Shown here piece by piece: positions 47,507-56,255 of a stretch of 64,000 nt of DNA (the stretch's first letter is position 1; every line of letters starts with the position of its first letter). The DNA is from Planctomycetota bacterium (GTDB lineage: Bacteria; Planctomycetota; UBA1135): contig PAHY01000002.1 of assembly GCA_002705055.1 (NCBI GenBank), forward strand, positions 1 to 64,000, given 5' to 3'. The position numbers and the translations under genes are program-made. The notes beneath the pieces are model-generated. The model was not told the origin of the DNA and did no database searches. It saw only the letters and a list, made by a program, of their open reading frames with translations.

Positions 47507-49116
47507 TTCTTTCCGCGGCGCGCGTCCTGCCATTCCTGAGGCATCAGCTCGCCGCCGGTGGTGTCGCCGTAGTGCGCACGCAACGCGCCGAGGCGTTCGG
47601 CCAGCTCGATCGCCACGTCTCGGTACGCGGGATCGGCGTAGAGGTTGCGCAGCTCGTCCGGATCCTCGTGCAGGTCGAACATCTCCCACTCGCCGAACTG
47701 GTAGTAGCGGATCAGCTTGTAGCGCTCGGTGCGGATGCCGTAATGCCGCGCGACCTGGTGCACCGCCGGATAGCCGTAGTAGTGGTAGTAGATCGCGTCG
47801 CGCCAGCCTTCGGGTTGCTCACCGCGCAGCAGCGGCCCCAGGGATTGCCCCTGCATATCCTCGGGCACCTCGACGCCGGCGAGGCTGAGGAAGGTCGGCG
47901 CGTAGTCTAGGTTCTGGACCAGCTCGTCGTTCACAGATCCCGGCTGAGTGACCCCGGGCCACTTGATGACCAGCGGCATCGCCAGGGATTCCTCGTACAT
48001 CCAGCGCTTGTCGTACCAGCCGTGATCGCCCAGGTAAAAGCCCTGGTCGCTCGAGTAGAAGACGACCGTGTTGTCGCTGAGGCCGGCTTCGTCGAGGTAG
48101 GCCATCAGCTTCCCGACGCTGTCGTCGACAGCGCGCGAGGTGCGCAGGTAGTTCTTGAGGTAGCGCTGATACTTCCAGCGCACGAGCTCTTTGCCGGTCG
48201 GCGGATCGGCGTAGAAGGCCGCGTTCTCGGGTGCGTAGGCGGCGTCCCAGGCGGCGCGCTGCGCCTCCGTCATGCGCTGCATATTGCGAAAGCCCGACTT
48301 GTCGGTGCCGCCCTCCTTGGCAGGGTCAAACTCGGCCGGGGGCGTCAGAAAGAGGTCGAAGACTAGCGCCATGTGCCGGTCGATCTCCATCTCCTGCCAC
48401 GAGGCCGGGCTGGCGTTATCGGCGTAGTCGTCGAACAGCGTCTCCGGCTCGGGCAGCGTGACCCCGTCGAGCCAGTTCAGGTAACGCAGCGGCGGCATCC
48501 AGTTGCGGTGCGGGCCTTTGTGCTGCGCCATCAGGCAGAAGGGCTTGTCCTGGTCGCGCTTGTTCTCGAGCCAGTCGATCGCCAGCTCGGTGATGATGTC
48601 GGTGCAGTAGCCCTCGACCGTGCGGCGGCCGTTGGCATCGATCAGGACCGGGTTGTAGTAGTCGCCCTGGCCGGGAAGGATGTCCCAGTAGTCGAAGCCC
48701 TGCGGATCCGACTGCAGGTGCCACTTGCCGATGAGCGCCGTCTGGTATCCGGCGGCCTGCAGCAGCTTGGGAAAGGTCTGCTGATCGCCATCGAAGCGAT
48801 TGCCATTGGCCATGAAGCCGTTGTGATGGCTGTGCTTGCCGGTGAGGATCACCGCACGGCTCGGCCCGCAGATCGAGTTGGTGCAGAAGCTGGCCTGGAA
48901 GGTCATGCCCTGCGCCGCCAGCCGGTCGATGTTGGGCGTCGGATCGATCGCGGCGTAGCGCGTGCCGTAGGCGCCGATCGCATGCGGCGCGTGATCATCG
49001 GAAAAGATGAACAGGAAGTTGGGCCGCTCGGCTTCCTGAGCCGCAGCCTGGGCTGCAGTGCCGCACAGCGTCGACACCGTCCACCCCACCATTGCAAAAA
49101 TCCAGCGGGCGCGCAT
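47503..49116 (-). CDS. Type I sulfatase
   Basis: 537 residues from ATG at 49114-49116. A signal peptide ends near AQAAAQ. The sulfatase start RPNFLFIFSDDHAP supplies metal-binding Asp residues, SICGPSRAVILTGK carries the formylglycine-forming Cys in CGPSR, and VVFYSSDQGFYLGDHGWYDK is the second metal-binding region. Exported, acts on sulfated glycans. TAGAAT (minus strand, 49127-49132) lies 10 nt before the ATG. Confidence 0.93.
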   Translation of the reverse strand: MRARWIFAMVGWTVSTLCGTAAQAAAQEAERPNFLFIFSDDHAPHAIGAYGTRYAAIDPTPNIDRLAAQGMTFQASFCTNSICGPSRAVILTGKHSHHNGFMANGNRFDGDQQTFPKLLQAAGYQTALIGKWHLQSDPQGFDYWDILPGQGDYYNPVLIDANGRRTVEGYCTDIITELAIDWLENKRDQDKPFCLMAQHKGPHRNWMPPLRYLNWLDGVTLPEPETLFDDYADNASPASWQEMEIDRHMALVFDLFLTPPAEFDPAKEGGTDKSGFRNMQRMTEAQRAAWDAAYAPENAAFYADPPTGKELVRWKYQRYLKNYLRTSRAVDDSVGKLMAYLDEAGLSDNTVVFYSSDQGFYLGDHGWYDKRWMYEESLAMPLVIKWPGVTQPGSVNDELVQNLDYAPTFLSLAGVEVPEDMQGQSLGPLLRGEQPEGWRDAIYYHYYGYPAVHQVARHYGIRTERYKLIRYYQFGEWEMFDLHEDPDELRNLYADPAYRDVAIELAERLGALRAHYGDTTGGELMPQEWQDARRGKK

Positions 49117-49136
49117 GACGCCGTTGATTCTAGTCG

Positions 49137-50339
49137 TTAGTCGTCGTCCACAGTGGGTGGAATCCACCGTGCGTAGACCGACTCGACCGCATCACCGGCA
49201 CCGTTCAGATTGATGCTGGCTGCGAGGTGAGGGACCGGGCTATGGAGATACGCATACCCCTGGTCGACGAGCCGGTCGCTCCCCTTCAGTGGGATGTCAT
49301 CGCCCGGATCGTGGAAGAAGAGCCACTCGACTTCAAGCTGTCTCACCTCACGAAGCGCGGGGTAGCCCGCGCTCGTGCGCAACCTGTTCACTTGATCCTT
49401 CGAGAAGCGGTAGTGGAACAGATCGCCCGACTCATCCTCGAGGTACCACGCCTGGTCAGGGAAGTCGCTGCTCGCCGCGACGGCACGCGCGGGACCATGG
49501 CCCGGGTGCCGCCTGTCCTCGATCAGTAGCTCGCGAAGATCATCACTAGCCGCGTGACGCAAATCAAACCGGAGGATGCGCAGCTCGCCATTCGCATCGC
49601 TGCCCCAGAGCGCGAACTGGGAGGGATGGCCCGGCACCTTCGTGACATCCATGGCGGAGAAGCCCGGGAAAGCCGCTGCGAGAGCTACGTCTCGCACCTG
49701 GGGCAAGGGTGCGGTGCGCAGCATCGTCCGTAGGATGCCCTGCTCGACGTAGAGAACCATGGCCGATCGCTCGTTCGGCTTGATGCGGTCGAGGCACAGC
49801 ACCTGGGCGTTGCCGCGGAACTCTGCCCCGGGCCGGGGCGTGAGGCGCGCCTCGCTGATGTAGACAGGGCCACCGGTGCCGCACATCCCCGGAACACCTG
49901 TCGCGCAGACATCCGTCCGGTTCACCGCGCTGACGACCGTAGGCAAATCACATCGAAGGCGTGGCAGCTCGACGACCGCGCCCGGATCGACGTCGGCCCA
50001 GTAGCTGAAATAGCCGTAAGTCTCGACCTCAGCCAGAAGCACGGTCCGGTCGGGGTAGAGGGTGCCTCGCGCGCCCAGCCTGGGGATGAGCGCTCTGCCG
50101 TCCACCGTCACACCGAGCCCGAAGGACACCCCAAGGAGAAAGGCGAGCGAGACCATGGCCCCCATCCCTTTCCCCATCCCATCCAACCGCCGCACCAAGA
50201 AGGCCATTCCGGCGAGGAGCGTGATGATGCCCAGAGGAAGGATCCAGATCCAGATGCGCGTCACGGACCAGCCGCAGACCAGCGACCACAGCACCAGATA
50301 GACGCTAGGCCACGAGATAGCGGAGGACGACTTCGTCAT
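49137..50339 (-). CDS. Membrane-anchored protein, unknown function
   Basis: 400 residues from ATG at 50337-50339. Three hydrophobic spans in the first 80 residues (WPSVYLVLWSLVCGW, WILPLGIITLLAGMAFLV, SLAFLLGVSFGLGV) are followed by about 300 residues of beta-rich, probably extracytoplasmic sequence with several Cys (CDLP, CATGVPGMCGTGG). No family recognised. It overlaps the upstream lipoprotein gene by 35 bp. Confidence 0.65.
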   Translation of the reverse strand: MTKSSSAISWPSVYLVLWSLVCGWSVTRIWIWILPLGIITLLAGMAFLVRRLDGMGKGMGAMVSLAFLLGVSFGLGVTVDGRALIPRLGARGTLYPDRTVLLAEVETYGYFSYWADVDPGAVVELPRLRCDLPTVVSAVNRTDVCATGVPGMCGTGGPVYISEARLTPRPGAEFRGNAQVLCLDRIKPNERSAMVLYVEQGILRTMLRTAPLPQVRDVALAAAFPGFSAMDVTKVPGHPSQFALWGSDANGELRILRFDLRHAASDDLRELLIEDRRHPGHGPARAVAASSDFPDQAWYLEDESGDLFHYRFSKDQVNRLRTSAGYPALREVRQLEVEWLFFHDPGDDIPLKGSDRLVDQGYAYLHSPVPHLAASINLNGAGDAVESVYARWIPPTVDDD

Positions 50340-51012
50340 GGACGTAGGTAACCCCGCTGCGGCGGGAGGAAACGCGGAAGTAGAAGACGGCTTCGTGGGT
50401 GGGGCCGCGGCGGCCGATCCAGAGCTCGATGCGCTTGGCCGTGCCATCGGGGGCGTGCTCGGCGGCATCCCAATCGCCCTCCTCGAGCAGCCAGACCCGC
50501 CCCTCGAAAGGGGCGAGCGGGTGATCCTGGCTGGACGGGAAACGTAGGGCGACCGAGCCCTGCACCTCGCCCCAGGGGGTGCGGATCGCGTCGGCGCTTG
50601 GCAGCAGCTCCAGCTCATTCAGCGTCGCGAGCGACGACCCCGCGATGACTCGGACGAGCTCCTCGTTGCCGGCAAACTCGATGACCACCTCGCCGAAGTT
50701 GAGGATCGTCTGTTTCCGCTCTTCCCAAGCACGCAGGAGGAAGCGGAATTCGTCTTCGGTCAGACCCACGCCGTCCTCGTAGCCTCGGCCCTCGCTCAGC
50801 CAGGCTCCGAAGTCCTCATCGGTCGCTTCCTCGAATCGATCCTGAAGCAGCGCGGCTCGATCAGCCAGACCGAAGCGGTACTCGGTCGCCGTCCACGCAC
50901 CCGGCGGGCACAGCGCGGCGATGAGAGCGGCGGATGGACTGGTCGGCGCGACCTCCTCTCCGCCGCAGGCCGGAGGCAGAACGCAGGCGAGGATCAAGAG
51001 CACACGGCGCAT
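50305..51012 (-). CDS. Putative lipoprotein, unknown function
   Basis: 235 residues. MRRVLLILACVLPPACGGEE has a lipobox with Cys16. The body (TEYRFGLADRAALLQDRFEEATDEDF ... VTYVHDEVVLRYLVA) shows no recognised domain. Located between two other genes of unknown function on the same strand, probably in one operon. Confidence 0.65.
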   Translation of the reverse strand: MRRVLLILACVLPPACGGEEVAPTSPSAALIAALCPPGAWTATEYRFGLADRAALLQDRFEEATDEDFGAWLSEGRGYEDGVGLTEDEFRFLLRAWEERKQTILNFGEVVIEFAGNEELVRVIAGSSLATLNELELLPSADAIRTPWGEVQGSVALRFPSSQDHPLAPFEGRVWLLEEGDWDAAEHAPDGTAKRIELWIGRRGPTHEAVFYFRVSSRRSGVTYVHDEVVLRYLVA

Positions 51013-51014
51013 CG

Positions 51015-51575
51015 CTAGAACTCGCGTTCGGAAGCTCGATGATCAAAGGGGTTCGGCGGCGGGTCGTCCATCAGTTGGTGGAGGTCTTGCGCGAACGCGT
51101 CCCTACCGTTCTCTAACCACCTCCCCAGCTGCACCGAATACTTGACACAGCCCGACCAGAGCACAACCGAGCGCTCATCATCTCGATAGTGGTCCCGCGC
51201 CTTCCGATAAGCAGGCGGATCGATTCGGTAGAGACCCGCGATCCCCCAGAGCACCGCAGCAGGGTTCGATGATTCCGCCAGCGAACGAAACTGCTCCGCT
51301 GCATCTGGTTCATCTCGAATCCGCGCCCAGGCTCGCTGTTCTGCCGACACGGCATTTGCATATCCGATCGTACCGCCTGAAAAATATCGAGCCCGACGAA
51401 GCAGCTTCTGGTCCGCCGACGGAAGCTCGACCACCCCAAACAAGGCCGTCTGCGTCTGCGGGGAGCGATGAGTGAACTTCAACACGATCAGGCTAATGGG
51501 CACCACCAGCAGCACCACCGAGATAGCCAGAATCCAGCTGCTCGGACGGATCCCGGATCGCGCGCGCTCGGTCAT
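51015..51575 (-). CDS. Membrane-anchored protein, unknown function
   Basis: 186 residues from ATG at 51573-51575, chosen because GGAGGAAC precedes it. One membrane span (WILAISVVLLVVPISLIVLKF) is followed by a helical periplasmic part rich in charged residues. It begins the three-gene group of unknown function ending at 49137 and is divergent from the saccharopine-dehydrogenase-like gene. Confidence 0.6.
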   Translation of the reverse strand: MTERARSGIRPSSWILAISVVLLVVPISLIVLKFTHRSPQTQTALFGVVELPSADQKLLRRARYFSGGTIGYANAVSAEQRAWARIRDEPDAAEQFRSLAESSNPAAVLWGIAGLYRIDPPAYRKARDHYRDDERSVVLWSGCVKYSVQLGRWLENGRDAFAQDLHQLMDDPPPNPFDHRASEREF

Positions 51576-51617
51576 GTTCCTCCGAAGCCAAGCTAACACA
51601 CGCTAGAATCCGCCCTC

Positions 51618-52745
51618 ATGGCGAAGATTCTGGTGCTTGGGGCCGGCATGGTGGGCAGCGCGATGGTGCGCGACGTGGCGCAGCGGCACGAGGTCGTGGC
51701 GACCGATTTCTCGGCGGCGGCGCTCGAAGCTCTGGCCGGGGTCGATCGGGTGTCCACGCAGACCCTCGATTGCACCGACCGGGCGGCGGTCCAGGCGGCG
51801 GCCCGCGAGGTCGACGCGGTGATCTGCGCCGTGCCCGGCCACCTCGGCTTTCAGGCCCTGCGCAGCCTGCTCGAGGTCGGCAGCAAGGTCGCCGACATCA
51901 GCTTCTTCCCCGAGGACGCCCTCGAGCTGGATGAACTCGCCAAGCAGACCGGCGCCGTCGCCGTGACCGACATTGGCGTGGCGCCCGGCGTGCACAACCT
52001 CATCCTGGGCTACCACGACCAGCAGATGGAAGTGCGGCGCTTCGAGTGCCTGGTCGGCGGCCTGCCGATCGCCCGCCACTTCCCTTATGAGTACAAAGCG
52101 CCGTTCTCGCCCGCGGACGTGATCGAGGAGTACCTGCGCCCGACGCGCTACGTCGCCCAAGGCAAGCCCGTGGTCATGCCAGCGCTCAGCGAGCCCGAGC
52201 TGGTCGACTTCCCCGGCATCGGCACTCTCGAGGCCTTCAACACGGATGGCCTACGCTCGATTATGCAGACCATGGCGCACATCCCCGACATGGTCGAACG
52301 CACGCTGCGCTACCCGGGCCACCGCAAGCTGATGCTGGCGCTGCGCGAGAGCGGCTTCTTCTCCGACGAGCCGATCGAGGTCGACGGCACGCCCGTGACC
52401 CCGCGCGCTTTCACCTCGAAGATCCTGTTCGATCAGTGGAAGCTGCTGCCGGGCGAGCCCGAGCTGACCGTCATGCGCGTGACGGTCGAAGGCATCGAAC
52501 AAGGCAAGGAAGTACGCCACACTTACTACCTCGACGATCGCGGCGACCCCGCGACCCAGACTTCGTCGATGGCGCGCACCACGGGCTACACCTGCACCGG
52601 CATGCTCGAGTGCCTGCTCGACGGCAGCTGGGATCGCGCCGGCGTGACCCCGCCGGAACTGGTCGGCCAGGTCGACGGCATGTGGGAGCGCATCCGCGCC
52701 CATCTCGCCGAACGAAATGTGAACCTGAGCCATCAGGTCGACTAG
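51618..52745 (+). CDS. Saccharopine dehydrogenase-like NADP-binding protein
   Basis: 375 residues. The start ILVLGAGMVGSAMVRDVAQ is a Rossmann loop; DAVICAVPGHLGFQALRSLLEVG and VTDIGVAPGVHNLILGY are typical of the saccharopine dehydrogenase family. It may be a reductase or dehydrogenase of lysine-related metabolism, but many family members have other substrates. TAGAAT at 51604-51609 ends 8 nt before the ATG. Confidence 0.85.
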   Translation: MAKILVLGAGMVGSAMVRDVAQRHEVVATDFSAAALEALAGVDRVSTQTLDCTDRAAVQAAAREVDAVICAVPGHLGFQALRSLLEVGSKVADISFFPEDALELDELAKQTGAVAVTDIGVAPGVHNLILGYHDQQMEVRRFECLVGGLPIARHFPYEYKAPFSPADVIEEYLRPTRYVAQGKPVVMPALSEPELVDFPGIGTLEAFNTDGLRSIMQTMAHIPDMVERTLRYPGHRKLMLALRESGFFSDEPIEVDGTPVTPRAFTSKILFDQWKLLPGEPELTVMRVTVEGIEQGKEVRHTYYLDDRGDPATQTSSMARTTGYTCTGMLECLLDGSWDRAGVTPPELVGQVDGMWERIRAHLAERNVNLSHQVD

Positions 52746-52754
52746 CTTGGAGGG

Positions 52755-53459
52755 ATGACGACCCCCGCCCGTTCCGTTGCCTGGATCGTGATCCCGGCCC
52801 TCACCTTCGCGGTGGGTTTTCTTCTGGGATCGGGCAGCAGCAGCACCAGCGACAACAGCGATACCGCCACGCTGCTCGCGCGCCAGGAAGAGCTGATTCG
52901 CCTGCTGCGGGATCAGCCCGCGGGCCGCGGCACAACCGCACCGTCACCGGCACGCCCCTCTTCCGCGCTCGCCGCCGATCCAAACGCCGGCTCCGGCGAA
53001 GGCATGCGCCTTCCTTCGCTGGATCCCTGGCTGGCTCGAATCGAAGGATCGGTTCGCGCGCTGGAAGCCGCCGCCGAGCGCGCTGCGGCCACCGCGCCCG
53101 TCAGCACCACCGAGATCGTCCGACGCGCCGCCGACCCCAATCTGCCGCGCAACGATCGTGAGTTGAAGCGCTTCATTCGCGAGTATGAGACCGTCGAGAT
53201 GACGGAGCACAAGACCAACGAGGAGTACGAGGACGCGTGGCGCAACCTGAAGGGCAAGTACCGCTACCAGACCATGGAGAAGATGCTCGAGCGCTTCGGC
53301 CGCCCCGACGAGATCGAAGTCGAGGTCGGCAGCGTGTGGTGGTACTACTACCAGGAGATCGAGCACGCCGACGGCTTCACCGAAGTCTGGAGCGTCGACC
53401 TGTCGTTCTATGACGGCGCGCTCGTCGACTTCAGCGGCTACTGGGACCGCCCCGAGTAG
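52755..53459 (+). CDS. Membrane-anchored protein with SmpA-like C-terminal region, unknown function
   Basis: 234 residues. One N-terminal membrane span (VAWIVIPALTFAVGFLLG), a Ser/Ala/Pro-rich tether, a possible coiled coil (ALEAAAERAAA) and a C-terminal domain TMEKMLERFGRPDEIE ... VWWYYY that resembles the turn and strand pattern of SmpA/BamE-like modules. That match is suggestive only. TAGCTT at 52743-52748 ends 6 nt before the ATG and starts with the previous gene's stop codon; GGAGGG also lies in the gap. Confidence 0.6.
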   Translation: MTTPARSVAWIVIPALTFAVGFLLGSGSSSTSDNSDTATLLARQEELIRLLRDQPAGRGTTAPSPARPSSALAADPNAGSGEGMRLPSLDPWLARIEGSVRALEAAAERAAATAPVSTTEIVRRAADPNLPRNDRELKRFIREYETVEMTEHKTNEEYEDAWRNLKGKYRYQTMEKMLERFGRPDEIEVEVGSVWWYYYQEIEHADGFTEVWSVDLSFYDGALVDFSGYWDRPE

Positions 53460-54502
53460 CGCGCTTCGTGATCGAGCAGTGCGCGCTTGCGCCAGACGCC
53501 GCCGCCGTAGCCGGACAGGCTGCCGTCCGCCCGCACCACTCGGTGACAGGGGATGACGATCCCCAGCCGGTTGCGCCCGTTGGCCGTACCCACGGCGCGG
53601 CTCGCGCCCGGCCGCCCCAGCGCCGCCGCGATCTGCGCGTAGCTGCGGGTCTCGCCGCAGGGGATCGCGAGCAGCTGCTCCCAGACCGCGCGCTCCCAGT
53701 CGCTGCCGGGCCAGGCGAGCGGGAGCTCAAAGCGCGCGCGTGTGCCCGCGAAGTACTCCTCCAGTTCGCCGGCGGTCTGCTGCAGCACCGCGTTGTCGCC
53801 CGGCACGAAGTGGGCCTGCATGCGGCGCGCAAGCGTCTGAATCTGTGCTTCCATCGCGCGGCGATCGTGGAACTCGAGGAAGACCAGTTCTTCTTCGGTC
53901 GCCGCGGCCAGCATGGTGCCGAGCGGCGTGGACAAGGGCCGCACGGTCAAGGCGCGTGTCTCGCGGGCACGCCCCGGGCTAAGGCGAAACAGCTTCTCGA
54001 AGGCCTCGCGGAAGCCACTGTCGGATGCATAGCCGGCGTCCATCCCGGCGTGCAGCAGATCCCGCCCGGCGCCGATCTTGCCCAGCGCGCTGCCCAGTCG
54101 ACGCGCCCGCAGGTAAGCGTGGAAGGTCATGCCATGCTGCGCCCGGAACCAGCGCCGGACGCGCACCGGGTCGAAGCCGGCCGCGCGCAGCTCGCCGTCG
54201 GTCCAGCGATGGCTGGGGTCCCGCTCGACCTGCTCCAGCAGCGGGCGCAGCCAATCGGGCGCCTCGCCGCTGCGCTCGAGCGGGCGGCAGCGCTTGCAGG
54301 GTCGGAAGCCAGCGGCCAGACCTTCGGCCACCGACGGGAAGAACTGCAGGTTCTCCGGCTTCGGAGTGCGCGCCGGACAACCTGGCCGGCACAGGATGCC
54401 GGTCGTCCTGACCCCCAACCAGAACACCCCTTCGAAGGAGCGGTCGCGCTCGCGGACGGCGCGCTGCATGGTCGCTTCGGGAGGCAGTTGGCTGAGCATC
54501 AT
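53438..54502 (-). CDS. ada: Ada: methylphosphotriester/O6-methylguanine repair and regulator
   Basis: 354 residues. The N-terminal zinc domain FWLGVRTTGILCRPGCPAR ... CKRCRP holds four Cys, the first accepting methyl groups from phosphotriesters. A central AraC-type HTH follows (AGMDAGYASDSGFREAFEKLF). The C-terminal methyltransferase has the active Cys in IVIPCHRVVRADGSLSGYGGG. It repairs alkylated DNA and activates its own regulon. TAGCCT (minus strand, 54509-54514) ends 6 nt before the start. Confidence 0.95.
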   Translation of the reverse strand: MMLSQLPPEATMQRAVRERDRSFEGVFWLGVRTTGILCRPGCPARTPKPENLQFFPSVAEGLAAGFRPCKRCRPLERSGEAPDWLRPLLEQVERDPSHRWTDGELRAAGFDPVRVRRWFRAQHGMTFHAYLRARRLGSALGKIGAGRDLLHAGMDAGYASDSGFREAFEKLFRLSPGRARETRALTVRPLSTPLGTMLAAATEEELVFLEFHDRRAMEAQIQTLARRMQAHFVPGDNAVLQQTAGELEEYFAGTRARFELPLAWPGSDWERAVWEQLLAIPCGETRSYAQIAAALGRPGASRAVGTANGRNRLGIVIPCHRVVRADGSLSGYGGGVWRKRALLDHEARYSGRSQ

Positions 54503-54551
54503 GCTCGCAGGCTAGAGGGGGGCCCGGCGTGTCACTACCGGGGTTTGAACA

Positions 54552-55136
54552 TCAATGTCCGGGCTCGCGGAACTGCGCCGCGACCTCGGCGGGCGTGATC
54601 CGCAGGCGTGAGCCCTGGCCGAGGTCGAGAAGGTCCATGCCAGACGCCGGCACCGAGAACTCGCCGGCGGGACCGACCCAGCGCACCTGAGCCAGCGGCT
54701 CGCTCACGCTCTCGGGGCAGTACCACTCCAGGCCGAGCATGGCTTCGGCGCTGGCGCCGCCGGAGTGAACTTCGCTCTCCAGCAGGTAGATCAGGCCCTG
54801 CTCGCTCTGGCGTAGCGTCAGCTTGAAGACCGCGCTCCGTTCGGTGCCCAGATAGAGGCTGCCGAGCGGCGCCTGCGCGTCGAGCGGTCCGTCGACGCCG
54901 ACCAGCCGACCCGGTGGACCGACGATCGCCAGCACATAGGCGTCGTAACGACCTGGCTCGGGAGAAGGCGGGATCACCAGCTCCCAGCGCACGGCACCCT
55001 GCTCGACGGTCACCGGTTTGGCGTGCAGAAAGTGCTCGACGCGCGGCGCTGCTCCGCCCGCGGCGCCGGCCGGTGAGGGAGCCTCCCCACAACCGGCCGC
55101 GCAGGCAAGAGCAGCGATCCAGAGCCGACGCAACAC
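54552..55136 (-). CDS. Putative lipoprotein, unknown function
   Basis: 194 residues from GTG at 55134-55136. MLRRLWIAALACAAGCGEAP has a lipobox (Cys16). The body is beta-rich with no recognised domain. TAGGCT (minus strand, 55143-55148) ends 6 nt before the start and begins with the TAG stop of the upstream gene. Confidence 0.65.
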   Translation of the reverse strand: MLRRLWIAALACAAGCGEAPSPAGAAGGAAPRVEHFLHAKPVTVEQGAVRWELVIPPSPEPGRYDAYVLAIVGPPGRLVGVDGPLDAQAPLGSLYLGTERSAVFKLTLRQSEQGLIYLLESEVHSGGASAEAMLGLEWYCPESVSEPLAQVRWVGPAGEFSVPASGMDLLDLGQGSRLRITPAEVAAQFREPGH

Positions 55137-55145
55137 CTCGCCAGC

Positions 55146-56255
55146 CTAGCAGGCGCGCTCGAGCGCCCCGGCGACGGTCCGCAGCGCCTGCTGCAGATCG
55201 TGCGCTAGGTCTTCGGTTTGCTCGATCCCGGCAGAGAGCCGGACGAGGTCTTCGGGCAGCGCCCGCGCGCGACGCTCTTCCGCCGGGATCGAGGCGTGCG
55301 ACATCCGGCAGGGCAGACTGGCGGTGCTGGCTACGCTGCCGAAGCTGACCGCGATCGTGAAGCACTCGAGCAGCCGCAGGATGGCTGCGCTGGTTTCGAC
55401 GGAGCCGGTCTCGAAGCAGACCAGCGTGCCTGCCGCGCGGACTCGAGTCACCAGCGGTGAAGCTTGCAGCAGCTCGGCCAAGGCGGCGGCGTTGCGCTCC
55501 TGTTGAGCAAGGCGCAGGTGCAGCGTCTTCAGGCCGCGCAGCAGCAGCCAGCATTCAAAGGGCGCCAGCGCGGTGCCTTCGGCGTTCTGCAGGAAGGCGA
55601 TGCGCTCAGCCAACTGCGGATCGTTGACCGCCAGCACGCCCGCGCTCAGGTCGGCGTGTCCGCCCAGGAACTTGGTGGCGGAGTGCATGACCAGGTCCGC
55701 CCCCTGAGCCAGCGGCTTCTGCCGCAGCGGCGTCATCAGGCTGTTGTCGACGACGAGCCGACAGCCATGCGCGCGACAACGCGCCGCGACGGCAAGCAGA
55801 TCCACCACGCGCAGGCGCGGGTTGGTCGGCGTCTCGATCAGCAGGAAGTCGGCCCCGACGGCGAGCTCGCGTTCGAGCGCCTCCAGGTCATTGGGATCGA
55901 CGCTGCCCGTGCGTAGCCCCATCGGCGCCGCCACCTGTTCGAGGTAGCGCCAGCTTCCGCCGTAGAGGTCGTCCCCGCACAGCACCCGGCCGCCGGCGGG
56001 CACCAGCCGCGTGATCAGAGCCAGGGCAGCCATGCCGGTGGTGAAGGTGAAGGCGCGGTCCGCACCCTCCAGCAGCGCGAGCTGCTGCTCCAGCACCGAG
56101 CGAGTCGGGTTGCCGCTGCGCGTGTAGTCGTAGCTGCCACCCACCAGCGGATCGGGCTGCGCGAAGGTCGCCGTCTGGTAGATCGGCGTCGAGCAGGGCG
56201 CGTGCGGATCTCCCGGCGCCGCATCGAAGCGGACGAGTTCGGTGGCGGGATGCAT
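55146..56255 (-). CDS. Cys/Met-metabolism PLP enzyme (cystathionine gamma-synthase/lyase type)
   Basis: 369 residues. Family motifs: TPIYQTATFAQ, YDYTRSGNPTRSVLEQQLALLEGA, the GMAAL turn, ETPTNPRLRVVD, VVDNSLMTP and the PLP-binding Lys in MHSATKFLGGHAD. It makes or cleaves cystathionine, or adds sulfide to an acyl-homoserine; the exact reaction is not resolved. Start ATG 56255 overlaps the stop of the kinase-dehydrogenase gene by one base. Third structural gene behind the Met attenuator. Confidence 0.9.
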   Translation of the reverse strand: MHPATELVRFDAAPGDPHAPCSTPIYQTATFAQPDPLVGGSYDYTRSGNPTRSVLEQQLALLEGADRAFTFTTGMAALALITRLVPAGGRVLCGDDLYGGSWRYLEQVAAPMGLRTGSVDPNDLEALERELAVGADFLLIETPTNPRLRVVDLLAVAARCRAHGCRLVVDNSLMTPLRQKPLAQGADLVMHSATKFLGGHADLSAGVLAVNDPQLAERIAFLQNAEGTALAPFECWLLLRGLKTLHLRLAQQERNAAALAELLQASPLVTRVRAAGTLVCFETGSVETSAAILRLLECFTIAVSFGSVASTASLPCRMSHASIPAEERRARALPEDLVRLSAGIEQTEDLAHDLQQALRTVAGALERAC